Notes under the pieces: generated by a model | What the model saw: only the letters and a program-made list of their open reading frames with translations | What the model was told of the DNA's origin: nothing | Database searches by the model: none | Translations under genes and position numbers: made by a program | NCBI GenBank assembly: GCA_022605405.1 | Contig: JABYQQ010000004.1 | Location: 1,054,001 to 1,118,000, forward strand | Direction of reading: 5' to 3' | DNA from: Earliella scabrosa | Taxonomy: Eukaryota > Basidiomycota > Agaricomycetes > Polyporales > Polyporaceae | DNA length: 64,000 nucleotides | Part shown: one piece after another, positions 23,693 through 36,600 of the stretch | How the letters are laid out: the number at the start of each line of letters is the position of its first letter | Numbering within the stretch: the first letter of the stretch is position 1

Positions 23693-25203
23693 ATGCACGC
23701 AGCTCTGCTCATAGACGAGATTCTGCAGCTTGTCTTCGACTTCTGCGCTGACCTGCCGAAAACTAAGCCAGGATGGACGTTCGCTCAGCTCGCGCGCTGC
23801 TGTAAGGCGTGGAAGGACCCGGCGTTGGATAGGCTATGGGCGCGGTTGGATGGGATGGAGCCTCTTCTTGCATTGCTGCCGAAGAATTCTGAGCGAGTGA
23901 GTGTTTTCTGAACCAAGATGCCAGAAAAGGTGTTTGTGCTCGAAGTTTGACCTCTACGCAACAGCAGCTACCTACACACGCTCTCCCTGCGTCTTTCCTT
24001 GCCAACGCGCGTCGCGTCCGGCGTATCACGCATACCCGGGAAACCTTGAGCGCAAACACGTTCCATGACCTCTCGCCCATCTTGCCTAGGCTCGAGCACG
24101 TAGCTCTCTCCTTCCACGGCTGCATGGTACACAAGACTTGGACGACATCTACCAGGTTGAAGACAATCAACCTTACCGTCGGTTTCTCTCGCGCAGCCCA
24201 AGCCGTAGTCGACCGGAGTAACGCTGCGGCGAGCTTCCTGCACCAAGCTGGCCTCTGTGCCCCCGACCTCCACTCGGTTCAGCTCCGCGGGCGCATGTCT
24301 GCCGCCTTGAACCAGTCCGTCGCGGCGCTCACCCGTCTCCAAAGCTTGACGATCCAGTCGAGCTGCTACCTCTCTCCTTCCACATTCGCAACCATCGCGA
24401 CTTTCCCTCATCTCCGAGTGCTGGAGGTGCATGCGGATCACATCCAAGCGGACGAGTTCGAGGATATGCTGGCCCCAGAGTCTGTCTGCTTCCCTGCACT
24501 GCAGGAGCTTACAATCCGTACCGGAGGGCCGCTCCTCGCAGCCATCCTAACCCGCCTCCCGGTAGACTCTCTGACAAAGCTCCATCTCGACATGGACAAA
24601 TGTCTCCGCGGACCTGCATACATGAAGCCAATCTTCTCGCTCCTGGCGCAGAAGGCATCAACAAGCCTTCGGGAGCTCCTGGTCGAAGACCGGACGGACT
24701 TCGAGGACCTCGAAGTCTACCCGCCATCGCAGGACTTCCCGCACTGGTACACCTTGGACGTGCTCAGTCCCCTCGCGCCGCTGAAGCACCTCCGGCGGTT
24801 CGTCCTGCGTGACCCGGACTTCGACGACGCGACGCTCGAGCAGCTCGCGAAGTGGTGGCCCGTCCTCGAACATCTCGACCTCGGGACGTTTGACCCCGAC
24901 CATTCCGTGCCGAAGTGGAAGGCTCAGATGACGCCCGCTGCGTACGGTGTCGCGGCGAAGTTCTTCGCTCGCTTGACAAGTTTGGCGCTCCCATCCATCC
25001 CGCCGACTAGCGTCGACCCCGAGCAGTCGCAGCAGCGGGCGCTGCGTTGTTTGACGGTCGGGGACGTGCCGAACGCGTCGACTGAGGGTAGCTCGATGGT
25101 CGATGCCCTTTTCACGATTTTTCCTTCTTTGAACACCCTAGACTGCCCTACTATAGCAATTACCGACCGATTTGATACGGTAGTGACCGGTACTAGACAG
25201 TAG
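23693..25203 (+). CDS. F-box-like protein with leucine-rich-repeat-type region
   Basis: Exons 23693-23896 and 23965-25203 give 480 residues, joined at a 68 bp phase-0 intron. Residues about 4-55 fit an F-box (ALLIDEILQLVFDFC, then FAQLARCCKAWKDPALDRLW), which would bind Skp1 in an SCF ubiquitin ligase. The rest has irregular leucine-rich repeats (LRVLEVHADHI, LQELTIRT, LKHLRRFVLRDPDF, LEHLDLGTF). It is likely the substrate-binding surface. Such genes are strongly expanded in agaricomycetes and targets are unknown. The adjacent ubiquitin fusion gene is probably a coincidence. Confidence 0.8.
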
Positions 25204-26346
25204 ACTTGGATAGACGTCGCTGACCTCGCGTACTTGACATAGACCTTAGAAGACTGAAGACCTAGACATCAATAGAGCTAGACGATAGATGGTATCGTTA
25301 GACATCTAGACTAGATATTGACCTATACCCTTGACTTGCGACCGCGTTAGATATAGGCAGTTCTCGTTACAGCTCCCTATTCATCGGTGCATCTCTCATA
25401 CCGTACCTAGTACCTGCATGGACCATAGTTATGGTGTTCGACGACACTGTTTGTTTCGGCGTTGCGCCGTGGACGATATAGCCTCCATTGGGAGGGAAGC
25501 TTCGCAGGTTGATGCGGTGAGTCACGATCCTGCCTTGCCTGTCATCTCTGCGCTCACATGCTGTAACCCTTGGCTCACATGAATCCCTCACTGATCGTGC
25601 GGTCCTCGCTCAAACCTGTCTGGCACATCTTCCCTGCTGCATGCTGCATCCCGGAATTTAGGGTCTTCATCGCCTCTCGATGACGCCGGCTCCATCGGGT
25701 GCCTCGTGCTGGCGTTCGGAGTCTTCTCACTACTACGATCCTTAGGTTCCGTTCTGACCCATGCTGATGCAACGCTAGATCCTGCGAAGGGGAGTAAACG
25801 TTGACAACACGTCGTTCTCTGATTCACCGGAACTGCTCGTCTATGTAACCAGTGCGTCCTCGAGATTCTGTACTGCGTGTGCCTAGCCTACTAGACGCCT
25901 TAAACGAGTCAGGTAGCCCAACGTCTTGCCACGTTCGTATGTTCCAGCGCAGTGAACGTCGCTGGTTCTGACAGGAGCATGCCTGCCCGGTCTCATGCGG
26001 GCGGACAGAGGCAAATACTCGCGTCCGTCTCACACACTCACCCTTGAAATCGGACCTGGTACTACCAAATGGTTCCAGGCCACCGCCACTGTGCAGGCCT
26101 ATCCTTGACCCGCTGGGGAGAGAGACGCTGTCGTGGCGGTATGTATCACTTATGCGGTGGCCGATAGGCAGATGGCACGTCAAGCTTGTGCGCTATGAGT
26201 CACTGGCAATCTGTGCTGTCTCCCAAGGTGGGAGAGATCGCTCCTCGCAGCACGGGAGACACGCGTATATGTGAACTATAAGAGCCCTGCTTTCCGAGTC
26301 TAGGGCCGTCTCTCTTGTCCCATAGCACGTTCTCAGTCGATCAAGT
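25204..26346. other. Intergenic region, TAGAC-rich at its left end
   Basis: About 25,195-25,330 is rich in irregular TAGAC/CTAGA units just after the F-box stop, a degenerate simple repeat. The remainder up to the second DUF6533 gene shows no exon or RNA gene that I can support. A TATAAG at 26277-26282 lies 70 bp before the next ATG. Confidence 0.45.
26277..26282 (+). promoter_or_regulatory. TATA-like element of the second DUF6533 gene
   Basis: The sequence CTATAAGA is positioned about 70 bp before the ATG at 26347. Confidence 0.35.
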
Positions 26347-28238
26347 ATGTCCGACTGGCAGGATTCCGAGGTGGCCGAGTTCAGAGCCGCATACCATACA
26401 CTGTACGTTGTTTGAGCTAGGTCTGGTCGTTTGCACTGCTAATAGATCGTGATTGACAAGATCCATTCAGGGGTATTGCACTGTTGCTACAGCCGGTCAG
26501 TCGAGCAGATGAGTAACAGGTCCCTAGGGTGTACCAGTCCGGGCTAAATCCACTTTCTCTAGTATTCTTCTTATATGAAGCGGCGATCACCAGCGGCGCT
26601 GAGGTGCGCTACTTCTGGAAGTCAAGGATCAGCTCCCCTGCCGTTTTATACTTCTTGAACAAGTATGTCGCCGTCGCGCAATACGCGCTGACTTTAGCTG
26701 TGAGGCTTCCCGTGTATTCCGACCTGGTATGTGTCGTTCATGTGCTGCCGTTAGTGCCAGCTCTGATCCATCCGTACTCACTTGCTAGAGGTCTGTCGGA
26801 GTGTCAATTCCAGCGGCTTGCTCAGTCATTTGATGAGTTGTTTACCGCAGCTGCTCGCTTTCCCAGAAGGCGCTTCTCGCCCTCGATCTAGCGAAATTCA
26901 TTCCATGGGCAGGTGAGCACTCAGCATCGTAGTCGACGGCGAGCGGCACCGGGTGATACTGATGACGACTGTACTTGGGACTGGGAAGCATTCTCTGCCC
27001 TCCGGGCTTTTGCGCTCAGCAAGAGCTGGTGTTTGTCTATACTCATCTTAGTTCTTTCGGTCGTGCCTTTTGGGTTGAACGTCGTGCGTCCCCGCCGTGC
27101 TGCGGATCCTTCCTAGGTTTATTCACCAAATTATCCTATCAGTACGGATACTTTGTTATAGGCACCATCGGCTTCGTTGATCCTGTCGCCGGGTGCGTCA
27201 GCGTCAGCAGTGGGCTGACAGTTGAAGAGTACACGAGGTGTGTACGCACGCGATCCCGCTGCCGTCGGGATTGTCAGTTGCTGACTAGGTCTCATTTATG
27301 TAGATGTGAGTGATCGTCCGGGCGCTGCTTGACACGACATGCATGCCCCGAAAAGGAGGATTGTGATATGGACGTGATTTTCCGGGATGCGAAAACCTTT
27401 CACTGGATTAGCGGCCGTTTAGGGCGCGGGAGCGGGAAAGGTTTTCGCAGCCCGGAATATCACGAACATATCGCAATCCGCCTTTATGGCGCATGCATAT
27501 CGTGTGAGAGGGTGTGGTGGAAGGGCTGTCCGTATACGACTAACGTGCACTCGTCAGTCGTCAGCATTTCGAGAGGCTGCCTCATTGTGGCCGACGTTCT
27601 GCTCATAGCCATCACGCTGCACAGCACCGTCCGAAGGAGCGTGTTCTCGCAGCTAGCGGATGCTCGTTCGTTGCACAGCATCATGCTTCGCGATGGTGTG
27701 TCGCTCATTTGTATGCTCGGTTCTTGCGCCTTGGCTGAGCCTCATGTTCTGCAGGAGCTCTGTACTTCCTGTACGTGAGATTTTGTCTGACCGGGGTAGT
27801 AGCGGCATTGAACTTCACATTGACAACATTTGTTGCGTCCAGAGTACTTCTCATCCTGAATATTCTGCACCTGTCTTTCACATTGTCTTCGGTGAGAAAG
27901 GCCTGATGAGACTGCTTGAGTCATCGCTTAACAGTCGGAGTAGATCTCCATAAATGGCGCGGGCAGCAACATCACTCTGTTCACCGAACCGTATGTACCC
28001 ATTCAACACGGTTTGGCATGCCTCGATACCGTACTGACCTACGGCTAGATGTACCACAGTGCTTGTAGGCCGCTTCCTTATACATCTACAAGAGGCTGGA
28101 ACTCGCACACTCAGAGTGAATACGGACGACCCCCTTCATCTTGCGGTCACCAGTACACCAAGTTTTGTGCGGGCTGGCATGGGCACCGTTGCAGACGATC
28201 CGTCTTACGGAAACAAACCAGAGCCGGAGGTTTCTTAA
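26347..28238 (+). CDS. DUF6533 membrane protein (copy 2), carrying a MITE
   Basis: The likely start is MSDWQDSEVAEFRAAYH at 26347. The DUF6533 segment reads LYEAAITSGAEVRYFWKSRI, then FLNKYVAVAQYALTL. A second block is AFSALRAFALSKSWCL with LVLSVVPFGLNVV. After the MITE at 27351-27487 the frame resumes with GCLIVADVLLIAITLHSTV and RSLHSIMLRDG. The last exon reads VLVGRFLIHLQEAGTRTL, with a stop at 28238. Exon order and motif order match copy 1. The MITE must be removed within an intron for the gene to work. I cannot confirm every junction near 27,240-27,560, so the gene could be damaged there. Confidence 0.65.
27351..27487. mobile_element. Short MITE with about 51 bp imperfect terminal inverted repeats
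   Basis: The left arm (27351-27401) contains GATTGTGATATG and GCGAAAACCTTTC. The right arm (27436-27487) contains their inverted copies GAAAGGTTTTCGC and CATATCGCAATC. The arms match at most positions and are separated by about 34 bp. The heptamer CATGCAT occurs on both flanks and may be the target duplication. The element is inside the second DUF6533 gene. Confidence 0.8.
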
Positions 28239-28343
28239 GGACAAAACGCAACTGGGCCTCGCACTATGACTCTGGCAGAGCCATAGTGAGGACAACACGT
28301 ATGCCCTAACGTCGCGAGAGCAATAGTACTACTTGGCAAAATA

Positions 28344-28417
28344 TGAGTCGGCCCAGGTTCGAACTGAGGACCTTCTGTGTGTTAGACAGATGCGATAACC
28401 AACTACGCCACCGACCC
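28344..28417 (-). tRNA. tRNA-Val (anticodon AAC), copy 1
   Basis: The minus strand reads GGGTCGGTGGCGTAGTTGGT at the 5' end and folds into a 7 bp acceptor stem with CCGACTC. The anticodon loop is CTAACAC closed by TCTGT/ACAGA, giving AAC. The T-arm contains GGTTCGAAC-type sequence. It is 74 nt with no intron, and TTTT follows as a Pol III terminator. Confidence 0.93.
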
Positions 28418-28663
28418 GTTATATAAGCTGTTTGCCGTGCTTTGTTGGGCGCTTGCGACATCCCATAACAGGCGCCGCGCACGGTGAGTCGAACCTCACT
28501 TGAACTTGAACGGAAGCAAAACTCACCCACCCCGCTGACGTAAGAAGCCTTAGGCGCGCGTAACAGCCCCGTAGCTCGACTGTGGATATGTATTACAATA
28601 GCTACAAATACACATGAACCCATACCACATCCTGCACTCTCAGCTCAGCCCTCAGCGAACGCC

Positions 28664-29727
28664 ATGTTCTTCATCCACCTCTTCCTCTCTACCGTCCTCA
28701 CCCTCTTGGGCACCATCACCTCCGTCACTCTCGACTCTCGCGTGATCCTCGTCGCGCTTCAGACACTCACCCTCCCGGCTCCCCTCCAGTTCAACGCCCC
28801 CACTCTCCCCGCGTAAGCTGCCAAGTTGCATTTCCCATGAAACATGCTCCTGACGTCGTATACAGCCCGGCGTACATTATCTCGAGCAGGACTGTCCCTC
28901 TGCACCACGCGTACTCGCCTACACAATTTATACCCTTACCGCCTCTTCCGGACGGGCACTTCCTCAAGCTATTTTGTACAGGCTTGATACTGTCCCTGGT
29001 CATCTTTGGGTCTTTGGCGATGTTGGTCCGTTATCTCAGGCACCGCGAGCTTCAGGTATGGTATCTCCGCATTGTCACGTCTTCCATGGCTGATCATTCT
29101 TTCCAGAATGCCGGCGGTCCTGTATATATCCTGCACACAAACTACTCCAACCTCGACGACTTTTGGATTGTCCCTTCTCAGCCTATGGCAACACACCCTA
29201 CCCCGTCTTGCAGCCCCACAGTCTACGGCCGCGCCGCGTCTGTCCTGGACCCTCTCCCCGCCGCACTGGAAGATCCGTCAATCTATGTCAAAGCCCACCG
29301 TCTCGACGACGTCCAGCCGCTTGCCCACTATGGTCAGACCGTCCGCTGCTACTACACTCCAGTCGACTCCAAGGCCCCCCTCCCGCCTGTCTACAGCACG
29401 CTTGTCAGCATGGGAGTCGTCCGGTTCGATATGGATCGCCGGCTTGTCTGGACGGCCGAGTACTTCGACGAATTCGTGATGCATCCGGACGTGATCGACA
29501 ACGTCACTAGCGATTACACTGCGTGGGACCAGGAGCCTCACGAGCACGTCGTCGTCTGCCAACTGCCTGACTCGTACATCGGTACCTTGGACGCGTCCGA
29601 CTGGGAAGACGACGACTCGGAACCTGCAACACCGCGTCGCAAGTATTCCTTTGACCCCGCGGTGTTTGGGGAATACCTTGTCGCCCTCTCTAGACCTGGC
29701 TCTCCAATCGCCCCCGGCCGCGGATGA
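28664..29727 (+). CDS. Small membrane protein with cytosolic tail, function unknown
   Basis: Exons 28664-28812, 28866-29055 and 29107-29727 give 319 residues. The N-terminus is hydrophobic (FFIHLFLSTVLTLLGTI) and may be a signal peptide or first membrane segment. A second strong span follows at about residues 85-108 (LFCTGLILSLVIFGSLAMLV). The remaining 210 residues are soluble, with an acidic stretch near the end (ASDWEDDDSEP). I recognise no domain. The gene lies between two identical tRNA-Val genes that point the other way. Confidence 0.6.
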
Positions 29728-30272
29728 TCATGTACAACTTCGACGTCTTCCCCTTGTCCCCGGCTCTCGCTCGGTCGATCTCGTCCTTGACAAGCCCCCC
29801 TCGGCTGCGACGCTGACGACTGCGCTCCCGTGTCCTTCCGTATCGCGTTGGTACGACCGACCTCGCTGTCACTCACCCGGATCTCAAGAGTCTCTACGGA
29901 TCGCGACCGCCAATTAGTAGCCTACCGCTACTGCAGCCTACCGCTATCTCTCAGCCTACCTCTATCTCAGCCTATCTGTTGCGCTCTTCATGGCCTTGGA
30001 GGCATTCTGTCTCGCCTGGACGTTCCTGGACCTGAGTACTCGACAACCCGTCGAGACTTGGCTGTGCCGAACTCCGTGTGCTGCCGCGCGCTCCTGATCA
30101 CATCACTAGTGACTACATCCATGTATCTTTCATTGTACTGAGCGAATGACTATCATACATTATTTTCCATGTCCAATGGCGACGCGTGTGTGACGTGTGA
30201 TTGGCACGAGATGAAAGCAGAGCAAATCAAGAGCAAATCAATGCAAAAGGGCGAGCTGAGTGAGGTAAAACA
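29728..30272. other. Intergenic region before the second tRNA-Val
   Basis: This is the 3' flank of the small membrane protein gene. A CTACCGCTA/CAGCCTA-type short repeat is visible near 29,925-29,975. No further gene was seen. Confidence 0.4.
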
Positions 30273-30346
30273 TGAGTCGGCCCAGGTTCGAACTGAGGAC
30301 CTTCTGTGTGTTAGACAGATGCGATAACCAACTACGCCACCGACCC
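30273..30346 (-). tRNA. tRNA-Val (anticodon AAC), copy 2
   Basis: The sequence is identical over all 74 nt to the copy at 28344-28417, including the AAC anticodon and discriminator A. TTTT follows within a few bases. Upstream and downstream flanks differ from copy 1, so the similarity is confined to the gene. Confidence 0.93.
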
Positions 30347-30685
30347 ATATCAGCTGTGCGACAGCAGGGTTTTATGTGGTGTAGACTATGAATAGTCTCC
30401 TGGCAGCGGCATTCGACACATTGTGCGACTCGGATGCGTTTCAGCTGCCAGTGTTCGTATTAGTTTAGTTGGACATGTACTCTACTCCTCCCAGTCAAGC
30501 GTTGGTAGCGTCGAATCATCTGAATTTGACAAGAACTCTAACAGTAGATACTTATTGTACATGAGCATGCGTGACGACGAACACATGATGCTGAATAGAT
30601 GATAGTATGAAGCCTAGACATACTGAAGATCACGCCCGTCCCATTAGATGGTAAGGAAATACCACAATCCCTCCCTACAGACAGA
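30347..30685. other. Short intergenic region between tRNA-Val and DNMT5
   Basis: This is the 3' flank of the methyltransferase gene. No other feature was seen. Confidence 0.4.
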
Positions 30686-33600
30686 TCATGTCACCTTCTG
30701 CTTCGTGCGCTGCTCGAAGATCTCGACATCGATCGTATTCGTGCTGAGGAACCGCCAGATATTGACGTGCTTGAGCTGGCCGTACCGCCTGAGACGGCCG
30801 ATCGCCTGCGTCTCGCACGCGTCGTAGATCTCCTGCGTCGGCGCGAGGAGCGGGGAGATGAAGATGGCGTGGTTCGCAGACGTGAGGTTCGCGCCGCTCG
30901 CGCTCTCGTCCATGACGTTCAGGAGGAGCACGCGCTCCGTGCTGTCGTTCTGGAACTTCTCGAGGTTTTTGCTCTTCATCGACGCGGAGCCCTTGATCTC
31001 GAGGAAGGGGATCTTGTTCGCCTTGAGTGCCTCCCCGACCTTCGCTGTGAGGTCGGGGAACTGGACGAAGATGAGCACACGCTCCTCCTTCGGAATCGTG
31101 TCCCTATCAAGTGGCCATTAGATGAATCATTGTGCGCATAAGAATGAGAGAGACGTACTTGATGAGTTGCATGATCTTCTCCAGCTTCAAGCCGAAGTGC
31201 TTTCCACGGCCATCCCGCGCTTCGTCGTCGACACCGAGCGTGTCGCCCTTCACGACGTTGAGCGCACGCGCCGCGGCTCTGCAAGCTCCCGAAGTTGCGT
31301 AAACGCATTCCTCCCGGTCGGCGCACTCCTTGACACACTTGTAGCAGCCCATGTGACCACATGATGAAAGAACGGCGATGTCCTCGATGGGAACCTGCTC
31401 GTTGCCGCAACTAGGGCAGTGAACGACGGGTGGAACGTCCGCTTGCTTCTGGAGGTCGCGCACGACGGTGAAGTACCTGAGAGAACGAACACGACCGACG
31501 AGCTCCTTCGTAATACGACGAATCTCGTGCGAGTGTTCGCGATGCTCCCATATGAGGTCTTTGAGCGCCTTGGGAAGGTCGGCGTCGTCCTTGCGCGTGC
31601 CCTTCTTCAGCCCGTCGCTGATCTTGTTCGTCGCGGGGTTCAGGGGCCCCGAGATGCCTGCCTCGTCGAGAAGAGCCTGGACAGCCTCCGTGGCATCTTT
31701 GTCGCCGACTCCCTCAGTGCGGGTCACACGGACATACTCGCGGAAGAGCGACTCATCCGGCGTTTTGCCAATCTTCTTCTCCATCTTGACCGCCTCGTGC
31801 AGCTTCTTCAGCAGCTCCTTCTTGCAGTCTTCGAGCTGCGTCTTGCGCTCCCGGACGATGATCTCGCACGCCTTCATCGCATTCTCCTTGTCGGAGGTCT
31901 CGAGCTCGAAGTGCGAACAACGCTTCAGCAGAGCCTCCTCCGCGGTGCTACAGCGCGCTCAGTTCGCATTCCCTCATTCCATAATGTCTCAATCAACACG
32001 TACCTGCTGTCACCAAGTGCTTTCGCGAGCCGTTTCTCGCGGTCGCTCTCGCTCTTCCTGTTCCGCTTGACCGTCATGTCGATAGCACGGAGGTAGTGCT
32101 CCAACTCGAGATAGATAGCGCGTTCAGCAGCAGGAAGGATGACCTTCTTGATCTCCTGGCTCCAGGAAATCTCGTCGATCTCGGCGACATTCTGTGGCAG
32201 AGTTAGCGAAGTGGCATCAGAAATTGTCGTTGCACTGACCTGTCTCACGAATTGGTCAAGGAACGTCTGTCCCAGCTGAACCCGATGAGCGTGCCATTCC
32301 AGACTGTGCACTTCGCGGAACGAATGGAACTTCTCGACAGCTGGAAAGCCATCAGCACAGGCACGTTGAACATATCAATGCAGAGAATGCACACACCTGT
32401 CTGCTCGCGCTTCCGCTTCTTGATCAGCACAGACTGACCCTCGTTGTCGTCATCGATACCGAGGTGGATGTTGAGGAACGCAGAGATCGTCTTCAATGCG
32501 CCGAAGTCATGGATTGGCGGAGTACCCGAAAGTACCCACAACCTCTCAGCCTCCACCTTCGTCACCATCGACAACACCTTGCCCTCGAGGTATGTGTACT
32601 CATCCACGATCTTGCGCGCGAAGTGGAACATCTCGAGCGGTGGCGCTTGCATTTGAGTCCAGTCGCGCCTGACTGCGGCCGACTTGAGCTTCCATGGGTC
32701 TGAGTCCTCGCGACGCTTCTTCTCCTTTGGCGGCTTCTCTGCTGTCTTGCGCTTCTTCGCGGGCTGCTTCTTGCCTTTCCCTTTGGGCTTCTCCTCCTCG
32801 TCTTCCTCTTCGTCTACGTCCATGGCATCCTCCGACTCGGATGTTGCGGGAGCAGAACGAGCCTTCTTCGCGGGAGCGCGCTTCGGAACTGCCTTCGCCT
32901 TGCCCTTCTTCGGCTTCTCGTCCTCAGATTCGGATTCCTCGAAGGCATCATCATCCACTTCCTCGTCAGACTCGTCGGTCTCGTTGGCTGAGCCTTCGTA
33001 GTCCGAGTCGTCAGACGCCTTAGAGCGCTTCGCGGGACGTTTCTTAGCAGCGGCCTTCCCCTTCCCTTTCTTCTTCGGAGCCTCGTCCTCGCTCTCGTCG
33101 TCCGAGATGACGATCGCCTTGCGCTTGACGGCACGACGGGCACGAGGTTCATCGGAGTCTTCATCAGGCTCAGCCTCGGACGTAGGTGGAGCAGTAGCGA
33201 CACTCGATGCCGGAGAAGCACGACGCTTCGGAGGAACCTCTATGACGACTTCGACGGTCATACCTGTACGAGGACTGGAAGCGGATTTCTTCGGCTGCGA
33301 AGGCCCTGCTTTGGCTGTGACCTTCTTGCTTGCCTTGGGCTTCACAGACTCCTCTTCGGACTCCTCCTTGGGCTTCGGTTGCTGCGCCGCCTCACGATAG
33401 GACTTGCCCTTGAGCCGCTTTGTCGGGACGAAAAGCTGCGCAGCCTCGTCTGGGAGTGACGGGATGAGCCTCCTATGGCGGTGCATCAATGGCTATCCCA
33501 CTCACCGATTGCGCGCCCCTTCTTGATCTGCTCCAGCACCGCGGAGGCGCCCTGGTCTTCGTCCCTCAGACGATCGACTTGCTCTTGCAGGCCCTTCAAC

Positions 33601-36600
33601 GTGATATCAAGCCGCGCGTCGAAGAACCGACCGTCTTGGATTGGCAGCTCGCCCGCACCCGCGATTGCTTCCAGATTGTCCAGGTACACCTGACTCTTGA
33701 ACAGATTCGACGCAACGATGACAATATCCGCCTCCATCACATCCTCGATCTTGAGCGAGTTCAGGTTCGACGCCGTGTGCAAGGTGACGACTGTGAAGCG
33801 CTTCTTAGTGAACTTACGCACTTCGGACTCCCACTGACGCGTCAAATGGGGCGGGACGATGATGAGAGTGGCCTTGGTCGCGATATGACCCTTCATATCC
33901 TTGTAGTCCTTGAACTCCTTCTTGACATCGGCGGCAGCGCAATCAATGAGTCCAAGTGAAATCGCAGTCTTGCCGTACCCGACCTCGTCGGCGAGAACAC
34001 CGCCACGGACATGGTGGGGACGCTGTGCGCGACCTTCAGCGCGCCAACCGAGGGGCTCGAGGATCGCTTCCGAGATCTCTTCTTCGATGAAAGGAGGAGC
34101 GTCCTTCGCCTCTTGTGTGAGCATCCAGGTGAGAGAGCGAAGTTGTTCCGGACGGAGGGGGACTTTGAAGCTCGGAGGCTGGGAATGTTCAGGATCTTGG
34201 CGGTTGCTGGCAAGAGTAAACTTCGGGTACTCCATCTTGACAGCAGGGGTGAAGTCGGTGTTGAGCCGCCATGACAGCGTTGCAGGCTCTGTGCGAGCCG
34301 TCGTGGGAAGACGTGACAGTGCGCGATGCATGAGCGAGGTGACGTTGACACCGATACGAACGATGCCAAACCTGTGCTCGTCGAGCTTGAGCTGGGTCAC
34401 GAAGGGCGCCGGGCGACGCTTGAGACTACGTTCGTACTCGCCAGCTTGAATGGGGTCCTCAAATGCAGCGATCCGCTTGTTTATCCTAGTCCAGCGAATG
34501 TCGGGGGAAACAGGGGCACAGCGCTTGCAATCCACATGTTGGTCGTCGCAGTCGACAGTCTGCCAGGATTGGAACTGACCATCGATGTTGCGGATGCGCT
34601 CGACTAGCCAGGCTAAGGACTTGAACGTCGATCGCTCATGGACCTTGTCCACTTCTGCCCAGGCATCGCGTGGCCACTCTGGGCCCGCATGCTCGCCGAG
34701 AGGAACACGACAGACGAGAAGCGCAGTTGCACTCTTGCACGCGTCCTGCGATACGTTGATAGACACGCCTTCAGCGGGAGTCGCGAAGACAGCATCCTTG
34801 CCGGTGGCGGGCTATGGACAATATCCATGAGACCGATACACGAATCAGAGACATTGCCATTGCTCACCGTCAATCTCACGTCTGATGCCGCCACCCAACG
34901 ACAAGGGAGGATGCACTTCACGTTCTGTGTACCCTCGACATCGGACTGCCTCCACTTGGGGTCCAGAACTGCGATGATCGGCCTGCTCTCCCCATACTCG
35001 TACCTCCGCGTACTTGTCGAGAACACGAACGAGTCTCCGCTGGCCTCGCCGCAACGGGTCGGGTCGAGCAGTAGGTAGATAGGGGGAAGATGCGCGTCGT
35101 TGTCAGTCGAAGCACGTTTGTGCAGCGCCGAATTTGCTGTGCCACATTTGTCGATAAGTGTGTATACGCCTGAGATGTCGCGGTCGAAGAGCGCGCGTTG
35201 CTCGTCAGGTACCGTGATCTCGAGCTGGGCGTGAACCACCTTGTCCTTGAAGTCTTCACCCTGCAGGCCGAGTTTCTGCTCCCATGCGGGTACGAGCTCG
35301 CTACCGCCCTCGATGGTGATGTCGACCTTGGCAACGGACGGAAGCGCGAACTCCCAATGTCCGGAGAAGAGTCCGTCAGAGCAGACGAATCTCCCGACAG
35401 GAAGCTCGAGCACCCTCCGAATCTCCGCATTCGCCGGTTCTCGTGCCTCCGGATAGGCAAACAGGCGCCACTCGGGTTGCTTGGGGTGCAGGGAAAGTTC
35501 GAGCTTTCCAGCAGGCGACTGGTACACGACTGACCATGTCTCCTGACGTTTCGCCTCGACGAACCTAAGCTCCTTCTCCGTAGTTCTCAGAACCGCGGCG
35601 CACCACGCAGTCCAGCGTGAGCTAGACGCCTCGACCTTGTTCGTCTCAGCGAGCGCGTTGAGAAGCGTTTGCGAGACGTTGGAGAGCGTGAGGGACATCG
35701 GCAGGATCGCCTTCAAGTCTTGCTCGAACGTAGAAGGGGAGAGACGTGGGTGTGCCTTCAAGTCGATCGGTTGATAGTTGTGCTCCGGCCGCCCACCGCA
35801 CTTGACACACGACGTTGAGTCGCAGTCCATGCAATGGTACAGGATACGATCCGTCATATCTTTCCGACCTTCACAGGTGCATAGACGCCTACTGCGGTGC
35901 GCCAGGTCAAGGATGTCCTGCATAGCTAGCTCCGACACAGACGCGGCCAAGTTAAGCGGCTTCTGCTCGAGCTGCTCTTCTCCAGTGATATGCGCCTCGA
36001 TGTCGTCCGTTGGTTGGTCGTCCCCCATGACGACGTCTTCGTCTTTGGCGCGCGGGTGATCCTCGTCCATGTGGTCCTCGTCACGGTGCTCGTAGGTCCT
36101 CTCGTCAGAGCCGTCCTTCAACAGTTTCTTCCCGACCACCAGCGCTGAGAGGATGCACGCCCCCACGACGGTCGTAGACATGGCGTTCCCGGCAAGGTCC
36201 GAAAGTTGGTCCTCCGTCTCGCGAGTCAGGAGCAGCGTGTCCACCGGGAGACCTTGCATGGACAGAGCTTCGATCCCCACCATCGGTCCGCCACGGTTAG
36301 TAATGTACGGAATCATGGTTGGGGTCAAGCAAGGGCAGATGCCTGGTTTGCTCGAGCCAGTGGAACGGTCAACGTTCTGGGAGAGGTTCCAGACTTGCCT
36401 GTAATTTAGGAGGAACATGTCAGCAACGAGCAGCAATCAAGAGGGTCGTACTCACGTCTTGTAGGAGGGATCGATGCCCTTCTTGGCTGAGCGAAGAAGA
36501 CTAATATCCATGAGATCCCATACTCGCTCTACTTGCCCAATGCCCCAGTCGTTCCAAGCGAAGTCCGGCAGCTTGCAAAAGCCACCTGCGGTCGCTGTAT

